A stretch of DNA of 64,000 nt from CAWACP01 sp963780655 (GCA_963780655.1 CAWACP010000003.1:1-64000), one strand, 5' to 3'. Positions 27,399 through 38,695 are shown, numbered from the stretch's first letter. Notes: a model not told the origin generated them from the sequence alone. Numbers and translations: made by a program.

Positions 27399-29867
27399 TC
27401 ACTCGCTCCGCAGAGCCTCCATCGGATCTACACGCGACGCGCGGCGAGCGGGCAGCCAGGTGGCGAGCAGTGCCGCCGCGATCAGAGCCGTGGGAGCGGC
27501 GAGGAACGTCACCGGATCGCTGGTGCTCACGCCGAACACCATGCTCTGCATGAGGCGGGTCAGCAGAAGCGCGCCCGCCATGCCCACCGCCGCGCCCGCC
27601 AGCGTGAGCCGGAGACCCTGGCCGACCACCAGCTTCAGCACCGCGGGCCGGTCGGCGCCCAGCGCCATGCGGACGCCGATCTCGCGCGTGCGCAGGCTGA
27701 CCACATAAGCGAGCACTCCGTAGAGACCGAGCGCAGCCAGCACGAGCGCGAGCCCGGCGAACAGACCCATGACGATCATGTAGAAGCGGCGCTCATCGCC
27801 CCAGGCGTGCAGGCGCTTCTGCATGGAGAGCATTTCCTGGACCGGCTGCTGCGGGTCGACGCTCCAGATGGCGTGTTCCAGCGCCGCTGCCAGCGCGGCG
27901 GGATCGCCGGTGGTGCGCAGCGCCACGTCGAAGTTGTCGTACACCCGCGACGGGATGAAAAGAGCCGGAACCGGTTCGTGGTCGGGACCCATCTGGTGCG
28001 TGTCCGCGGTGATACCCACCACCACAACACGCCGTTCTTTATCGCCGTCCGGAAGCAACACCACCTTGCCCAGCGTGTTCTGGCCCGGCCAGTTGCGCCG
28101 GGCAAAGGAATCGCTCACGATCACGACGCCGGGCTTTGCTGCTTCGGCCTCCTCGCGCGTGAAGTTTCGGCCGCGAACGATGGGCATCCCGAGCGTTTCG
28201 AAGAACCCTTCGCTCACGCGGCTCTGGCTGGCGATGCGCATATCGCGCGTCTTCGGAGCGCCTTCGATGTTGTAATTCGATTCCGTGAAGTCGGCCATGG
28301 GCAGGGCGCTCGAGATACTGGCCGACCCCACGCCCGGAAGATGGGCGGCGCGGTCGAGCACGGAGTCGCAGAATGCTCGCAGCTTCTCCGGGTTCGCGAC
28401 CGTGGCCGGATTCGCCACGCTCAGCTTCGTGGTAAGCAGATGATCGATGCGATAGCCGAGATTCACGCTCATCAGCGCGCTGAGGCTGCGGATCATCAGG
28501 CCCGCTCCCGCCAGCAGCACCAGCGCCAGAGCTGTTTCGCCCACCACCATGCCGCTGTGCAGCCACTTCGGTCCGCCGCCGATGGAGCGTCCGCCCTTGC
28601 TGAGCGATTCGTTAACATTCTGCCGCGCCGCATGAAGCGCCGGCGCGAGGCCGAAGAGGAACGCGGTGACCATTGCCACGAGGAAGGAAAATGCCAGCAC
28701 CAGCCGGTCCACGCGCAGGTTATGGAAACCGTAGGAGTCCTTCGGCGCCAGCGCCCCGAGGGCGGCGACAGCCCACCACGCCAGTACCGTCCCGAGAGCG
28801 CCCGCGGCGATGCTGAGTATCATGCTTTCGGTCAGCAGCAGGCGTACGATACGCGCGCGCCCGGAGCCGAGGGCGAGCCGGATGGACAACTCGCGCTGGC
28901 GGCCCACGGCGCGCGCCAGCAACAGATTTGCAATATTGGCGCAGGCGATCAGCAGCACGAAAGCCACCGCAATCTGCAGAGCCAGGACTTCGGTCCGCAT
29001 ATCCGATCCGGTGTTTTCCAGCGCCAGCGGGAAAACATTCACGCCTGAGCCGACATTCTCATCCGGGTGCTCTTTCTTCGCCGCCGCAAAGAGCACGCTC
29101 AGCTCACTGCGCGCCTGAGACGCGCTGACGCCCGGACGCAGGCGCCCATAAACGAACCAGCTGAGGCTCCACCGTTGCTCCTGCCCGTTCAGCGATGCGA
29201 GATCCACCGGCGTCCAGATCTGCGGCGATTTCTGCTCGAACCCGGCCCACCAGGCGGGCATCTGGAACTTCGCCGGGAGCACGCCGACAATCGTCCGTTC
29301 CACGCCGTTCACCTGGATGGTCTTCCCCGAAAGATTGCGATCCCCGCCGAAGCGTTTGCGCCACAGATCATCGCTCACCATCACCACGCGATCGGCGCTG
29401 TTCCGCGCCTCGTCAGAGGTGAACACGCGCCCGGTCGCGGGGCGAATCCCTGTCAGCGAGAAAAAGCGCGGCTCGACGGTGAGCCCTTCTACGCGTTCCG
29501 GCCGGTCACCGGGCGAGGAGGAACGGGCGCCAAGGTTATAGTCGTCGTTCGGCTGAAAACCGGTGATGCCTTCGAACGACCGGGCTTGGTGACGCCACTG
29601 CTCGATGTTCGCGGCCGCCACGTTCATGCGGTCCACGAACGGCGGCATATTCATGCCCGGCAGCTTCTCCCAGATCATAACGAGCCGGCTTGGGTCGCGC
29701 ATGCCGCGCAGCGGCGCCGGGTTCAGCAGGATGGAGTTCACCACGCTGAAGATCGCTGTGTTCGCGCCCATGCCGAGCGCCAGCGCCAGGATGGCCGTCA
29801 CCATTACGCCGGGGCTTTTGCGCATGGCGCGCAGCGCGTGTCTGACGTCCTGAAGCAGTTGTCCCAC
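27399..29867 (-). CDS. ADOP-family ABC permease (MacB/FtsX-like)
   Basis: An 822-residue permease with duplicated MacB-like halves. The N-terminal segment DVRHALRAMRKSPGVM and helix LALALGMGANTAIFSVVNSILL are the ADOP signature. A periplasmic domain follows, then three helices (about 275-420), a second periplasmic domain, and C-terminal helices ending LLATWLPARRASRVDPMEAL. There is no ATPase gene beside it, as expected of 'acidobacterial duplicated orphan permeases'. The start is GTG 29867. Substrate unknown. The gene is flanked by related palindromic repeats on both sides. Confidence 0.9.
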   Translation of the reverse strand: MGQLLQDVRHALRAMRKSPGVMVTAILALALGMGANTAIFSVVNSILLNPAPLRGMRDPSRLVMIWEKLPGMNMPPFVDRMNVAAANIEQWRHQARSFEGITGFQPNDDYNLGARSSSPGDRPERVEGLTVEPRFFSLTGIRPATGRVFTSDEARNSADRVVMVSDDLWRKRFGGDRNLSGKTIQVNGVERTIVGVLPAKFQMPAWWAGFEQKSPQIWTPVDLASLNGQEQRWSLSWFVYGRLRPGVSASQARSELSVLFAAAKKEHPDENVGSGVNVFPLALENTGSDMRTEVLALQIAVAFVLLIACANIANLLLARAVGRQRELSIRLALGSGRARIVRLLLTESMILSIAAGALGTVLAWWAVAALGALAPKDSYGFHNLRVDRLVLAFSFLVAMVTAFLFGLAPALHAARQNVNESLSKGGRSIGGGPKWLHSGMVVGETALALVLLAGAGLMIRSLSALMSVNLGYRIDHLLTTKLSVANPATVANPEKLRAFCDSVLDRAAHLPGVGSASISSALPMADFTESNYNIEGAPKTRDMRIASQSRVSEGFFETLGMPIVRGRNFTREEAEAAKPGVVIVSDSFARRNWPGQNTLGKVVLLPDGDKERRVVVVGITADTHQMGPDHEPVPALFIPSRVYDNFDVALRTTGDPAALAAALEHAIWSVDPQQPVQEMLSMQKRLHAWGDERRFYMIVMGLFAGLALVLAALGLYGVLAYVVSLRTREIGVRMALGADRPAVLKLVVGQGLRLTLAGAAVGMAGALLLTRLMQSMVFGVSTSDPVTFLAAPTALIAAALLATWLPARRASRVDPMEALRSE

Positions 29868-29937
29868 ACCTATAAGGTGGCATAGGCATTTCTGCCTGTG
29901 GAAGTACTGCTCTGCAGCGAAATAACTGTTCCAACCG

Positions 29938-29991
29938 CTCCCTTATGGTCGCGGCTCAGAAAAGCGTTACAGAGCCGCGACCGTAAGGGAG
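29938..29991. repeat. Long hairpin with 20-bp stem upstream of the ADOP gene
   Basis: CTCCCTTATGGTCGCGGCTC and its inverse pair at 19 of 20 positions around a 14-base loop. The sequence is of the same family as 27306-27385. A smaller hairpin (CATAGGCA-TTTC-TGCCTGTG) precedes it at 29881-29900. Confidence 0.8.
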
Positions 29992-30018
29992 TGGGTGCAA
30001 CCAGATCGTAGGAGTGAT

Positions 30019-30425
30019 TCACTCGCCGTGGACGCTGGTGTCCAGGAATGCGCGTAGCCGATGTCTGCGGCTGGGGTGCCGAAGTTTGCGCAGCGCCCTG
30101 GCTTCAATCTGGCGGATGCGCTCGAGAGATGCCGCTGCATGCGGACCAGCTTGTTGATGGTCTGGATGATGTGCAACGGAAATGCGAGTGGTGCGCGCCT
30201 GGTCCGCAATGGCCCGCGTGATGGCCTGCCGCACCCACCATGTTGCGTGTCGAGAACGTGTAACCGCGGCGGTAAATCGAACTTCACGACGGCCTTCATT
30301 GGGCCGATGTTGCCTCCTGGATGAGATCGAGAAACTGCAGGCCGCGGTCGGTATAGCGTTTGGCGATGGACTACCAGGCGCGGGTGTGCTTCGATAAGCG
30401 GCTTCTTCGCGGCCTCCGCCTCCAT
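30019..30425 (-). pseudogene. Decayed partial copy of rpoD
   Basis: The sequence matches the 3' half of the intact rpoD (32535-34220) in blocks. Bases 30019-30135 correspond to its C-terminal end (IRQIEA.ALRKLRHPSR.HRLRAFLDTSVHGE). Bases 30130-30425 correspond to region 2 (KFDYRRGYKFSTYATWWVRQAITRAIADQA...). The roughly 345 bases between these parts in the intact gene are deleted. Several indels break the frame. It cannot encode a sigma factor. It lies about 2.1 kb from the source gene in the same orientation. Confidence 0.85.
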
Positions 30426-30626
30426 CCCCGCGTTCGAGCGGCGACGCGGCCACCGTCCGGCCCACCCCACCGCAACCGAGCGATATGGGCGTGTTCCGTC
30501 AAGTTTGAGGCGCTGAACAGCTTCACTTCCGAGTGGCGTGATCCGGACGAGGCGGCGGAATTGGCGTCCACAAGCGTTGAGCCGTTTTCTGGCGATTGCG
30601 GTATCGTTGGTTGGGGAACTTTACGC

Positions 30627-31595
30627 ATGAAATCAGTCATCCTTGCAATTTTCATCGGAGTCTCCGTTTTTGCAGCGGACCTGCCCGGATCCAGGGACCC
30701 GGCCGGAATGAAGCGTTATGACGGCAGTGAAATCATCGGCTATCGCCAGGCCAGGTTCGACGAGTACGTGCTGCCCCTGGGCCGCCAGGTGACCTATACG
30801 CCGCTCGTGTTTCAGAAGAGCCAGAAGGTGGAGGGGCTGGTGAGCCGCTACACGTATCTGGCGCCGCTAGGCCGCTCGCCGGCCGAGGTGATGCAGAACT
30901 ACAAGCTGGAGTTCACGCGGCTGGGCTTGGTAACGATGTATGAAAAGGGCGCGACCGACCAAGGCTGGTTCGGGCCGACCTTTGTAAATATCTCGAACGA
31001 GGATGACCTGGGTCAGATCCTCTGCTGCAACGAGAGCCAGGAGCGGGTCCTGGTGGGCTGGTCCAAGGACGCGCAGCCGACCTATTACGAGATCTTTGTG
31101 ACGTCATACAAGGATGGCATCATTCCCCCGCGGCTGGCCAAGGCGGTAACGAAGGATCGCACGATGGCGGAAATTATCGTCGTCGCGCCGCAGAAACTGG
31201 AACAGAAGATGGTGTTCGTAAATGCGGACGAGATGAAGCGGTCGATTGCGGATACCGGCAAAGTGGCCCTGTACGGGTTATATTTCGATACTGACAAGGA
31301 CACAATGCGCGCGGATTCGGCGCCGACCATGGAGGAGATCGCCAAGCTGATGAGGGCGAATCCGCAGATGAAGCTCCGCGTGGTGGGCCACACCGATGAC
31401 CAGGGCGCGACGGCTTACAACCTGGACTTGAGCAAGCGGCGCGCGGCCAGCGTGGCGCAGCAGTTGGTTTCCAAGTACGGGATCGCGGCATCGCGGCTGG
31501 ACTCCTATGGTGCGGGTCTGTATGCGCCGGTGACATCCAACCAGACCGAGGACGGGCGGGCGGAGAACAGGCGAGTAGAACTGGTCGAATGGTAG
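30627..31595 (+). CDS. OmpA-like domain outer-membrane protein
   Basis: A 322-residue protein with a short signal peptide (SVILAIFIGVSVFAADL). A middle domain begins GSRDPAGMKRYDGSEIIGYR and resembles the DUF4892-type segment found with OmpA domains. The C-terminal OmpA-like peptidoglycan-binding domain shows ALYGLYFDTDKDTMRADSAP, LRVVGHTDDQGATAYNLDLS and GRAENRRVEL. It would tether the outer membrane to the cell wall. I start at ATG 30627, the only one giving a signal peptide; the longer frame upstream overlaps the rpoD pseudogene. Confidence 0.85.
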   Translation: MKSVILAIFIGVSVFAADLPGSRDPAGMKRYDGSEIIGYRQARFDEYVLPLGRQVTYTPLVFQKSQKVEGLVSRYTYLAPLGRSPAEVMQNYKLEFTRLGLVTMYEKGATDQGWFGPTFVNISNEDDLGQILCCNESQERVLVGWSKDAQPTYYEIFVTSYKDGIIPPRLAKAVTKDRTMAEIIVVAPQKLEQKMVFVNADEMKRSIADTGKVALYGLYFDTDKDTMRADSAPTMEEIAKLMRANPQMKLRVVGHTDDQGATAYNLDLSKRRAASVAQQLVSKYGIAASRLDSYGAGLYAPVTSNQTEDGRAENRRVELVEW

Positions 31596-31947
31596 AGGGG
31601 CGCGGAGCGTCCCGCGCGATGTATCGGCATTCAGCGTCAAGGATTGCAACCGCGCACATTGGCGAAAACCACACTCCTGGGAACTCTCATCCACGGAAGC
31701 GACGGACCCATTCTCGAACGACCAGAGTTTCGGGTCGATTCGAGGGCAGTAGAAGAGCAACCGCAGGCCGAGTCGGCGGGCAAAATCGCCGCCGCTCCTG
31801 GACAGTGTCCCAAGTCGAACAGGAGGAAGTTGCGCGCGCTTCGTCCGGATTGTCGGCTACACCGAAGCGATCCATCCGGACGTGTAGTCGCTAAACCGTT
31901 GACTGAGGTAGCCGAGGTTGAATCGCGAGGAATGCCAACAATCCCGC
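31596..31947. other. Intergenic region with no recognisable gene
   Basis: No frame here shows a credible protein, and I see no RNA gene or strong hairpin. The stretch separates the OmpA-like gene from the convergent toxin gene. Confidence 0.6.
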
Positions 31948-32277
31948 TCAGCCGCCTTCTTTCTTTTCAAAGCCGCACGCAATAAGCAATGCGCGTCGAG
32001 CCTCCGACCAACGCGCCTCTGCCAGGCTGCACAGGACTGGACCGATTCGAGTCCGTTGCGCCAACGAAATGTGGTCGAAATTCAGGGCGCAAGCCGCAGG
32101 CATACCGTCCTTCTCGGTCGGTACGACCTCGGTTGTCAAACCACGAATCGTGCGCGTCGCCGGTACGACAACGATTTCGTTCAGTCGATCGATTACCTCG
32201 TCACGCGTGAGCACCAGCACGGGCCTCCCCTTATCGGGAACGCGAAACGTATACCAACGGTTTTCGCCGCGCTTCAC
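31948..32277 (-). CDS. PemK/MazF-family mRNA interferase toxin
   Basis: A 109-residue MazF/PemK-like toxin: KRGENRWYTFRVPDKGRPVLVLTRD at the N-terminus (the usual RGDIW..RPVLVL motif), VVVPATRTIRGL..EVV in the core and ALNFDHISLAQRTRIG near the C-terminal catalytic region. These enzymes cleave mRNA. The GTG at 32277 overlaps the antitoxin stop (GTGA), implying coupling. An ATG five codons upstream is an alternative. The pair is oriented like rpoD, behind which it lies. Confidence 0.85.
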   Translation of the reverse strand: MKRGENRWYTFRVPDKGRPVLVLTRDEVIDRLNEIVVVPATRTIRGLTTEVVPTEKDGMPAACALNFDHISLAQRTRIGPVLCSLAEARWSEARRALLIACGFEKKEGG

Positions 32278-32489
32278 GCGACGCCCTCCCAACCCTCGGC
32301 CTCCCAGGAAAGCGGCTCCTCGTCCGCTGAGAGCTCATCGGACCGCGGCGGCAACGATCGGTAAATAGCCTCGTCCGCAGCACCCGGTCGAGTAATCAGC
32401 CGGAGGAGGCGAACGCGTTCGGTCGGCGTCAACGCGGCGACAAGCGGCACAATATCATCCGCTGTCAACAATCTCGGCATCGTTTGCAT
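32274..32489 (-). CDS. Antitoxin of the PemK/MazF pair
   Basis: A 71-residue acidic protein whose N-terminus (ADDIVPLVAALTPTERVRLLRLI) is a helical, possibly DNA-binding segment. Its C-terminus (DELSADEEPLSWEAEGWEG) resembles the toxin-wrapping tail of antitoxins. It is called an antitoxin mainly because it precedes and overlaps a clear PemK/MazF toxin. Confidence 0.72.
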   Translation of the reverse strand: MQTMPRLLTADDIVPLVAALTPTERVRLLRLITRPGAADEAIYRSLPPRSDELSADEEPLSWEAEGWEGVA

Positions 32490-32534
32490 TCCAGTAAGGA
32501 TGTCGCCCTTCCAACCTGGCCGGGAGGGCTCGCC

Positions 32535-34220
<1,686 letters not shown>

Positions 34221-34283
34221 TGGCGCCCCTTATACCAGTCCCCGATTCCCCATAGTGTACACCACGCCGTCCGGCCGTAATCC

Positions 34284-36050
34284 TCACCCGCGCTCCAACC
34301 GCCGCAACTCGTCCGCTTTGCCCAGCGCCGCCGCCAGATCGCCGGCCCGTTCGGCCGCCCGGATCTCGTCTTTCAGCGCGCCGATCCGCTGCTTCACCGA
34401 TTCGTCTTCGATCTTCCGCAGACACGCGAGAGCCTGCTCGAGACCATGGCCCTCTCCACTTTTGTTATCGGCCAGAATTATTCGTGGCAACAGGGTGCGG
34501 TCGGCCTCGTTCAAACGAGCCTCGACATCCGCATAAGTGACCTCGCCCTGTTCCGCGGCGGACATGAGCGCCTCCAGTATGTTCCAGGTTACGAACTGGC
34601 GCACCCCAGGCAATTCCCTCAAGCGAGGCAGCACTTCCACGCGCGCCTCCGCACTTTCCAGAAGCGCGGCGAGCAGCATCTTTTCAATGGCGGGCACGCG
34701 GCTGGCTGGATCGGCCGGCGCCTGCCCATTGCGCCCGTTTCGCCCCGCCGCCTCGCCCGAGGCTTTGCGGAACTGCTCGAGAATCGCGGATGGATCCACG
34801 CCCAGATACGCGGCCAGATCGTTCACCACGGCGATGCGTTGCAACTTGTCCGGGATGCGCTGAATGGCCGGCTGGAGCAGCTTCCAGCCCTGCATGCGTC
34901 CATCGACGTCGCGCATGTCGAATTTCGATCGCACGCGGTCCGCGAGCCAGTGAAAATAGGGCGCGGTGGCGGCAAGGCGAGCTTCATATCGCTCGATGCC
35001 GTGCTCTTTGATGTACTCATCCGGATCGAGATCGGCATCGAGCTCCAGCACGCGCACGTGCATGCCTTCGCGTATCAGAATCTCGTGCAGCTTCTCGATG
35101 CGGCCCTCGGTGGCGTTCGCGCCGGCGGCATCGGGATCGAAATTGACGATCAGATTCTCGGAATGCCGCTTGATACTGCGCACCTGGTCGTCGGTGAACG
35201 ACGTGCCGCAGCAGGCCACCACCTCATGAATGCCGGCCGCGTACACGCCGATCACGTCCATGTAGCCCTCCACCAGGATGGCGCGGTCGCGCTGGCGAAT
35301 GGCCTGTTTCGCCCGATTCAGGTTATAAAGGACCGACTTCTTTTTATAGATCTCGCTTTCGGAGGAATTCAGGTACTTGGGGTCATCTCCAGGGCGCAGA
35401 GCGCGTCCACCGAACGCGATCACCTTGCCCGATTCGTTGTGAATCGGAAACATCAGGCGCGCGCGGAACCGGTCGAAAAAGCCGCCGCCTTCCTGACGCT
35501 TCAGAACCAGCCCCGAGACCTCGAACTGATCGGGCGTGAAACCGCGCTCCTGCAGCCGGCGCGTGAGCTGCTGTCCCGAGGCGTCCGAGAGGCCGAGACC
35601 GAACTCGTCCCATTGCTGCTCGCCGATGCCGCGCTCGGCGAGATACTTCCGCGCTTCCGCGCCGGATGAGGCGCGCAGATTCGATTGAAACAGCGCCGCG
35701 GCGATCTCGTGCATTTCGTACAGCGCCGCGCGCAGCTTCGCGTCGCGGTCGGAGTAATCGGTCTTCCGGGGGACCGGGATGCCGTTGCGCTCAGCGATCA
35801 GGCGAAGGGCCTCGAAGAAGGTGAGCCCCTCCATCTGCATTACGAACTTGAACATGTCGCCGCTGGCCTGGCAGCCAAAGCAGTAGTAAAACTTGTCATC
35901 GTTCTTCACGTGGAACGACGGAGTCTTTTCGGTGTGGAACGGGCACAGACCCGTGTACCGCTCCGTCGAACCGGAGCGCTTCAGACGCACGTAGTCGCCG
36001 ATGACGCGCACGATGTCAACCGAGTTCTTTACGTGCTCGACAAAATCCAT
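34284..36050 (-). CDS. dnaG: DNA primase
   Basis: A 588-residue primase. The N-terminal zinc finger is LCPFHTEKTPSF with FYYCFGCQASGD (C36, H39, C57, C60). The catalytic core has IPIHNESGKVIAFGGRAL-type sequence, and the Toprim domain has ILVEGYMDVIGVYAAG and FDPDAAG. A C-terminal helicase-interacting region has poor conservation, as usual. I start at ATG 36050 (MDFVEHVK), which gives the canonical N-terminus; the frame runs 24 codons further upstream. It is followed by rpoD. Confidence 0.95.
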   Translation of the reverse strand: MDFVEHVKNSVDIVRVIGDYVRLKRSGSTERYTGLCPFHTEKTPSFHVKNDDKFYYCFGCQASGDMFKFVMQMEGLTFFEALRLIAERNGIPVPRKTDYSDRDAKLRAALYEMHEIAAALFQSNLRASSGAEARKYLAERGIGEQQWDEFGLGLSDASGQQLTRRLQERGFTPDQFEVSGLVLKRQEGGGFFDRFRARLMFPIHNESGKVIAFGGRALRPGDDPKYLNSSESEIYKKKSVLYNLNRAKQAIRQRDRAILVEGYMDVIGVYAAGIHEVVACCGTSFTDDQVRSIKRHSENLIVNFDPDAAGANATEGRIEKLHEILIREGMHVRVLELDADLDPDEYIKEHGIERYEARLAATAPYFHWLADRVRSKFDMRDVDGRMQGWKLLQPAIQRIPDKLQRIAVVNDLAAYLGVDPSAILEQFRKASGEAAGRNGRNGQAPADPASRVPAIEKMLLAALLESAEARVEVLPRLRELPGVRQFVTWNILEALMSAAEQGEVTYADVEARLNEADRTLLPRIILADNKSGEGHGLEQALACLRKIEDESVKQRIGALKDEIRAAERAGDLAAALGKADELRRLERG

Positions 36051-36142
36051 GCTGCCCCTGTTCCCTCCATGGTATCGCGGCGGGCCTGGGGCAAAATCGG
36101 ATGTTTCAGACAAATGAAACAAATCGGTGATAATATGTTCTT

Positions 36143-36361
36143 GTGGCTGCCTGCTCGAACGGCCTCGATGAAGCGCGGCTCGAAGAATTCAAGCGGGCGA
36201 CGGCTCGGAAGGTTGCGGACGTGCGCTGTCCTTATCACCGGCAGCCGCCACGGCTCCAGTTCGCCGGCTCGTCTCTGCGCGATGTAACCATCCGGCTGAG
36301 TGGTTGCTGCCATGCGCTGATGGCGCTCGCGAACCAGGCAGTGGCATCGCCAAAGAGCTGA
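36143..36361 (+). CDS. Small conserved-looking protein with Cys/His residues
   Basis: A 72-residue frame beginning with GTG. It reads EARLEEFKRATARKV, CPYHRQPPRLQFAG and DVTIRLSGCCHALMALAN, a pattern that looks coding (charged helix, Cys-x2-His, then a Cys-Cys pair) and is not a shadow of another gene. I do not recognise the family. It may be a small metal-binding protein. It is divergent from dnaG, and no strong ribosome site is visible. Confidence 0.5.
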   Translation: MAACSNGLDEARLEEFKRATARKVADVRCPYHRQPPRLQFAGSSLRDVTIRLSGCCHALMALANQAVASPKS

Positions 36362-36450
36362 CCGGTACGCGTGTGTACCACAACACCGCGGGACCTTCGG
36401 GGCTCGCGAAGAACTTGTAGCGCCCTGTTTGGTTGCGGCTTCGCTGCTCT

Positions 36451-36534
36451 GTGGGGCAGACGATCGGTTTCTGTCGTCTGCCATGCCCGGGCGCTCGCAT
36501 ACGGCAGACGACACAAACCGATCGTCTGCCCCAC
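36451..36534. repeat. 84-bp GTGGGGCAGACGATCGG palindromic element, copy 1 (intergenic)
   Basis: It begins GTGGGGCAGACGATCGGTTT and ends with the inverse (AAACCGATCGTCTGCCCCAC). Inner arms GTCGTCTGCC and GGCAGACGAC also pair. A copy of the same length lies inside the NRPS gene at 49612-49695. The flanks (GCTTCG..CTC before, GGAGGCGAA after) are also similar in both places. Confidence 0.85.
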
Positions 36535-36608
36535 GGAGGCGAACCCTTCTCTCGCGAACGGTTGTACGGGAACAACTCCGCATACGCCGGCGTCAATAAT
36601 CCAGCATC

Positions 36609-38039
36609 GTGCACCCGACTCGCTCTGTCATGCTGGCGGCCCAGACAGCGGGCCTGTGCGCCACCGCCTTCCTTGTGTGGTCGCGCACCATCGTCCCGCG
36701 CCTGCCGTATCAGACCATTGCGGGCATGACGGCTCAGGCGCTGATCGGGGCGTTCGCCGCATGTGCGCTGAGCGCGGTGCTCACCGTGGCCATCTGGTTC
36801 TTCCTGTCCCGCTCGCTGCGCGGAAGCGCCGCTCAGGCGCTGCGGACCGCCCGTACTGCGGTGTGGTTCGCTCCCGCGGCCATCCTGCTGGCGAGTCTTT
36901 CGCCCGCGGCGATCGGGGTGGCCCTGATTCTGGTGGTGAGCGTGACGCGCCTGCTCTACTCCGAATGGCGCGATCTCGCCGCCGCTGCGCCGCCTCCGGT
37001 TACCGACCATGCGTCACCGGGCACGATGCTGCTTCCACGGACGTCCCTGGCCGATGTCGCTCCTGCCTTGCTTGCGGCGGCCGGTCTCGAAGGTTCGGCC
37101 GTGGCATTTCTGGGAAGATATCCGCTTGCCGCCGCGGCCTCCATCGCGCTCGGCGTCGCTATGCTGACGCTCGCACTCCTGATAACGGGGATTGCTGAAT
37201 CGCGCCGTGAGGAAAGCCTGCCGCGCTCTGTCTTCGGCCTGTTACTCACCGTGATTCTCGCCGCCACGCTGACCGTCGGGGGCCTCGCCGGCAGGGGTTC
37301 CGGCCGAGACGCCGGAGGAGCGGGATCGGACGCCGACCAGGGTTTCCTGGACGCTGTTCGTGGCGTGTTGCATGAACGAAGGACCCCGCTCGCTCGCACC
37401 GCTGCTCCGCGTCCAGTGGTCACGCGCCTGTATCCGCACGGTCCGGTGATGCCGGGCATCATTCTGCAGGTGGACACGCCGCCGCAGACGACGCGCCTCC
37501 CTGCCCCGCGCAGGCTGGTAATCGCGCCGCTCAGAATCGTCGCATCTCCTCAGCCCACCGCCATCCCCTTCTCCGGCCTGTACTCGATTTTCCGGGCATC
37601 CTATGATGAGCCGCCGGAAGGCTCGCCCGTGGAGCGTGGGACGCCGCTCAAACAGGGCTTCGAAACCACCGACTTCACGCCGATGCGCATGGAGGCGTAC
37701 CAGAACCTCACGCACCCGATTGACCTGAGCTGCTGTGGCGCCATCGACATGATGCTGTCCAATGCCGACCGTTTTGAGGGTGGCCTCGAGATCGAGCCGA
37801 TCCTCCGCGACACCGAACACAATCCGCCGCCGCTGTCGCTCGGCCGCCGCGGCCTGACGCTGGCCCATCGTCCGTGGGGCGATCTGCAGCCCGTTTCGCA
37901 GACCCTTAGATTCCCGGTGCCCGCCGGAGGGCCGCTCCGCCAGTTCAACCAGATCGCGGTGCTGTTCCATCTCGCGGCATACAGGGCGGACCACAGCGCC
38001 CGGATCTCCATCGACCGGTTCGTCCTCGTGCCGCCGTAG
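36609..38039 (+). CDS. Hypothetical membrane protein
   Basis: A 476-residue protein starting with GTG. The N-terminal half has about six hydrophobic segments (for example AQALIGAFAACALSAVLTVA, VWFAPAAILLASLSPAAIGV and SVFGLLLTVILAATLTVGGL). The C-terminal half (about 240-476) is proline-rich and soluble, with no motif I recognise. The stop is 20 bases before a PA14-domain gene on the same strand, so the two may be cotranscribed. I cannot give a function. Confidence 0.75.
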   Translation: MHPTRSVMLAAQTAGLCATAFLVWSRTIVPRLPYQTIAGMTAQALIGAFAACALSAVLTVAIWFFLSRSLRGSAAQALRTARTAVWFAPAAILLASLSPAAIGVALILVVSVTRLLYSEWRDLAAAAPPPVTDHASPGTMLLPRTSLADVAPALLAAAGLEGSAVAFLGRYPLAAAASIALGVAMLTLALLITGIAESRREESLPRSVFGLLLTVILAATLTVGGLAGRGSGRDAGGAGSDADQGFLDAVRGVLHERRTPLARTAAPRPVVTRLYPHGPVMPGIILQVDTPPQTTRLPAPRRLVIAPLRIVASPQPTAIPFSGLYSIFRASYDEPPEGSPVERGTPLKQGFETTDFTPMRMEAYQNLTHPIDLSCCGAIDMMLSNADRFEGGLEIEPILRDTEHNPPPLSLGRRGLTLAHRPWGDLQPVSQTLRFPVPAGGPLRQFNQIAVLFHLAAYRADHSARISIDRFVLVPP

Positions 38040-38059
38040 GAGGCGTATCGTTGTGGTAG

Positions 38060-38665
38060 GTGTCGAGCCTGGTTATCTTCGCCGCGCTGCTGTTGATCGC
38101 CGCCTCCGAACAGAAGGAAGCGGTCCCTGTGTTCGGAACCACTGTGGTGATCCCTTCGGGGTTGCGCGGGCGAATTTACAAAATCCATAAATACGCGAAG
38201 GGGCTGCCCGACTTCAGCCGCCTGAAGCCGATCGGCACAATTTATACCAGCTCGCTGGACGTGCCGCCGCGCAACTTCCGCGATGGATTCCCGGGCGTGA
38301 CAAAGCGCTTCGAAGGATTCGCGATCGATTATACCGGCAGATTCTGGATAGCCGAACCGGGCCTGTACCGTTTCGAGCTGACCTCCGACGACGGCTCGCG
38401 GCTCTACATCGACGGTCAACTTATCATTGATAATGACGGGCAGCACACGCCGGCAACTAAGGTCGGGAAGGTCGATCTCGCCGGGGGTATTCACCGCATC
38501 CGCGTGTCTTACTTCCAGGGACCGAAATGGCAGGTTGCGCTGGTGCTGAAGATCGCACCTCCCGACGGGCAGTTACGCGTGTTCAGCACCGAGGAGTTCA
38601 AGCCGCCGCCGAATCCGGAGAACTGGAAGTACCCGGCGGCGCTGGACGACACGAAGCCCCAGTAA
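38060..38665 (+). CDS. Secreted PA14-domain protein
   Basis: A 201-residue protein with an N-terminal signal peptide (SLVIFAALLLIAA) and one PA14 domain. The core shows FAIDYTGRFWIAEPGLYRFE, LTSDDGSRLYIDGQLIIDN and GGIHRIRVSYFQGP. PA14 domains bind carbohydrates in glycosidases, adhesins and toxins. Here the domain is alone, so a carbohydrate-binding role is only an inference. The start is GTG 38060, close behind the membrane protein gene. Confidence 0.83.
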   Translation: MSSLVIFAALLLIAASEQKEAVPVFGTTVVIPSGLRGRIYKIHKYAKGLPDFSRLKPIGTIYTSSLDVPPRNFRDGFPGVTKRFEGFAIDYTGRFWIAEPGLYRFELTSDDGSRLYIDGQLIIDNDGQHTPATKVGKVDLAGGIHRIRVSYFQGPKWQVALVLKIAPPDGQLRVFSTEEFKPPPNPENWKYPAALDDTKPQ

Positions 38666-38695
38666 CCGCGGACGTCCGGGCATGCAGGCCTGTCG

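Noticed and set aside
27300..27400. Possible CRISPR array beside the Cas6-like gene
   Set aside because: Only two inverted repeat units with no regular spacers. The units recur elsewhere as hairpins, not as direct repeats.
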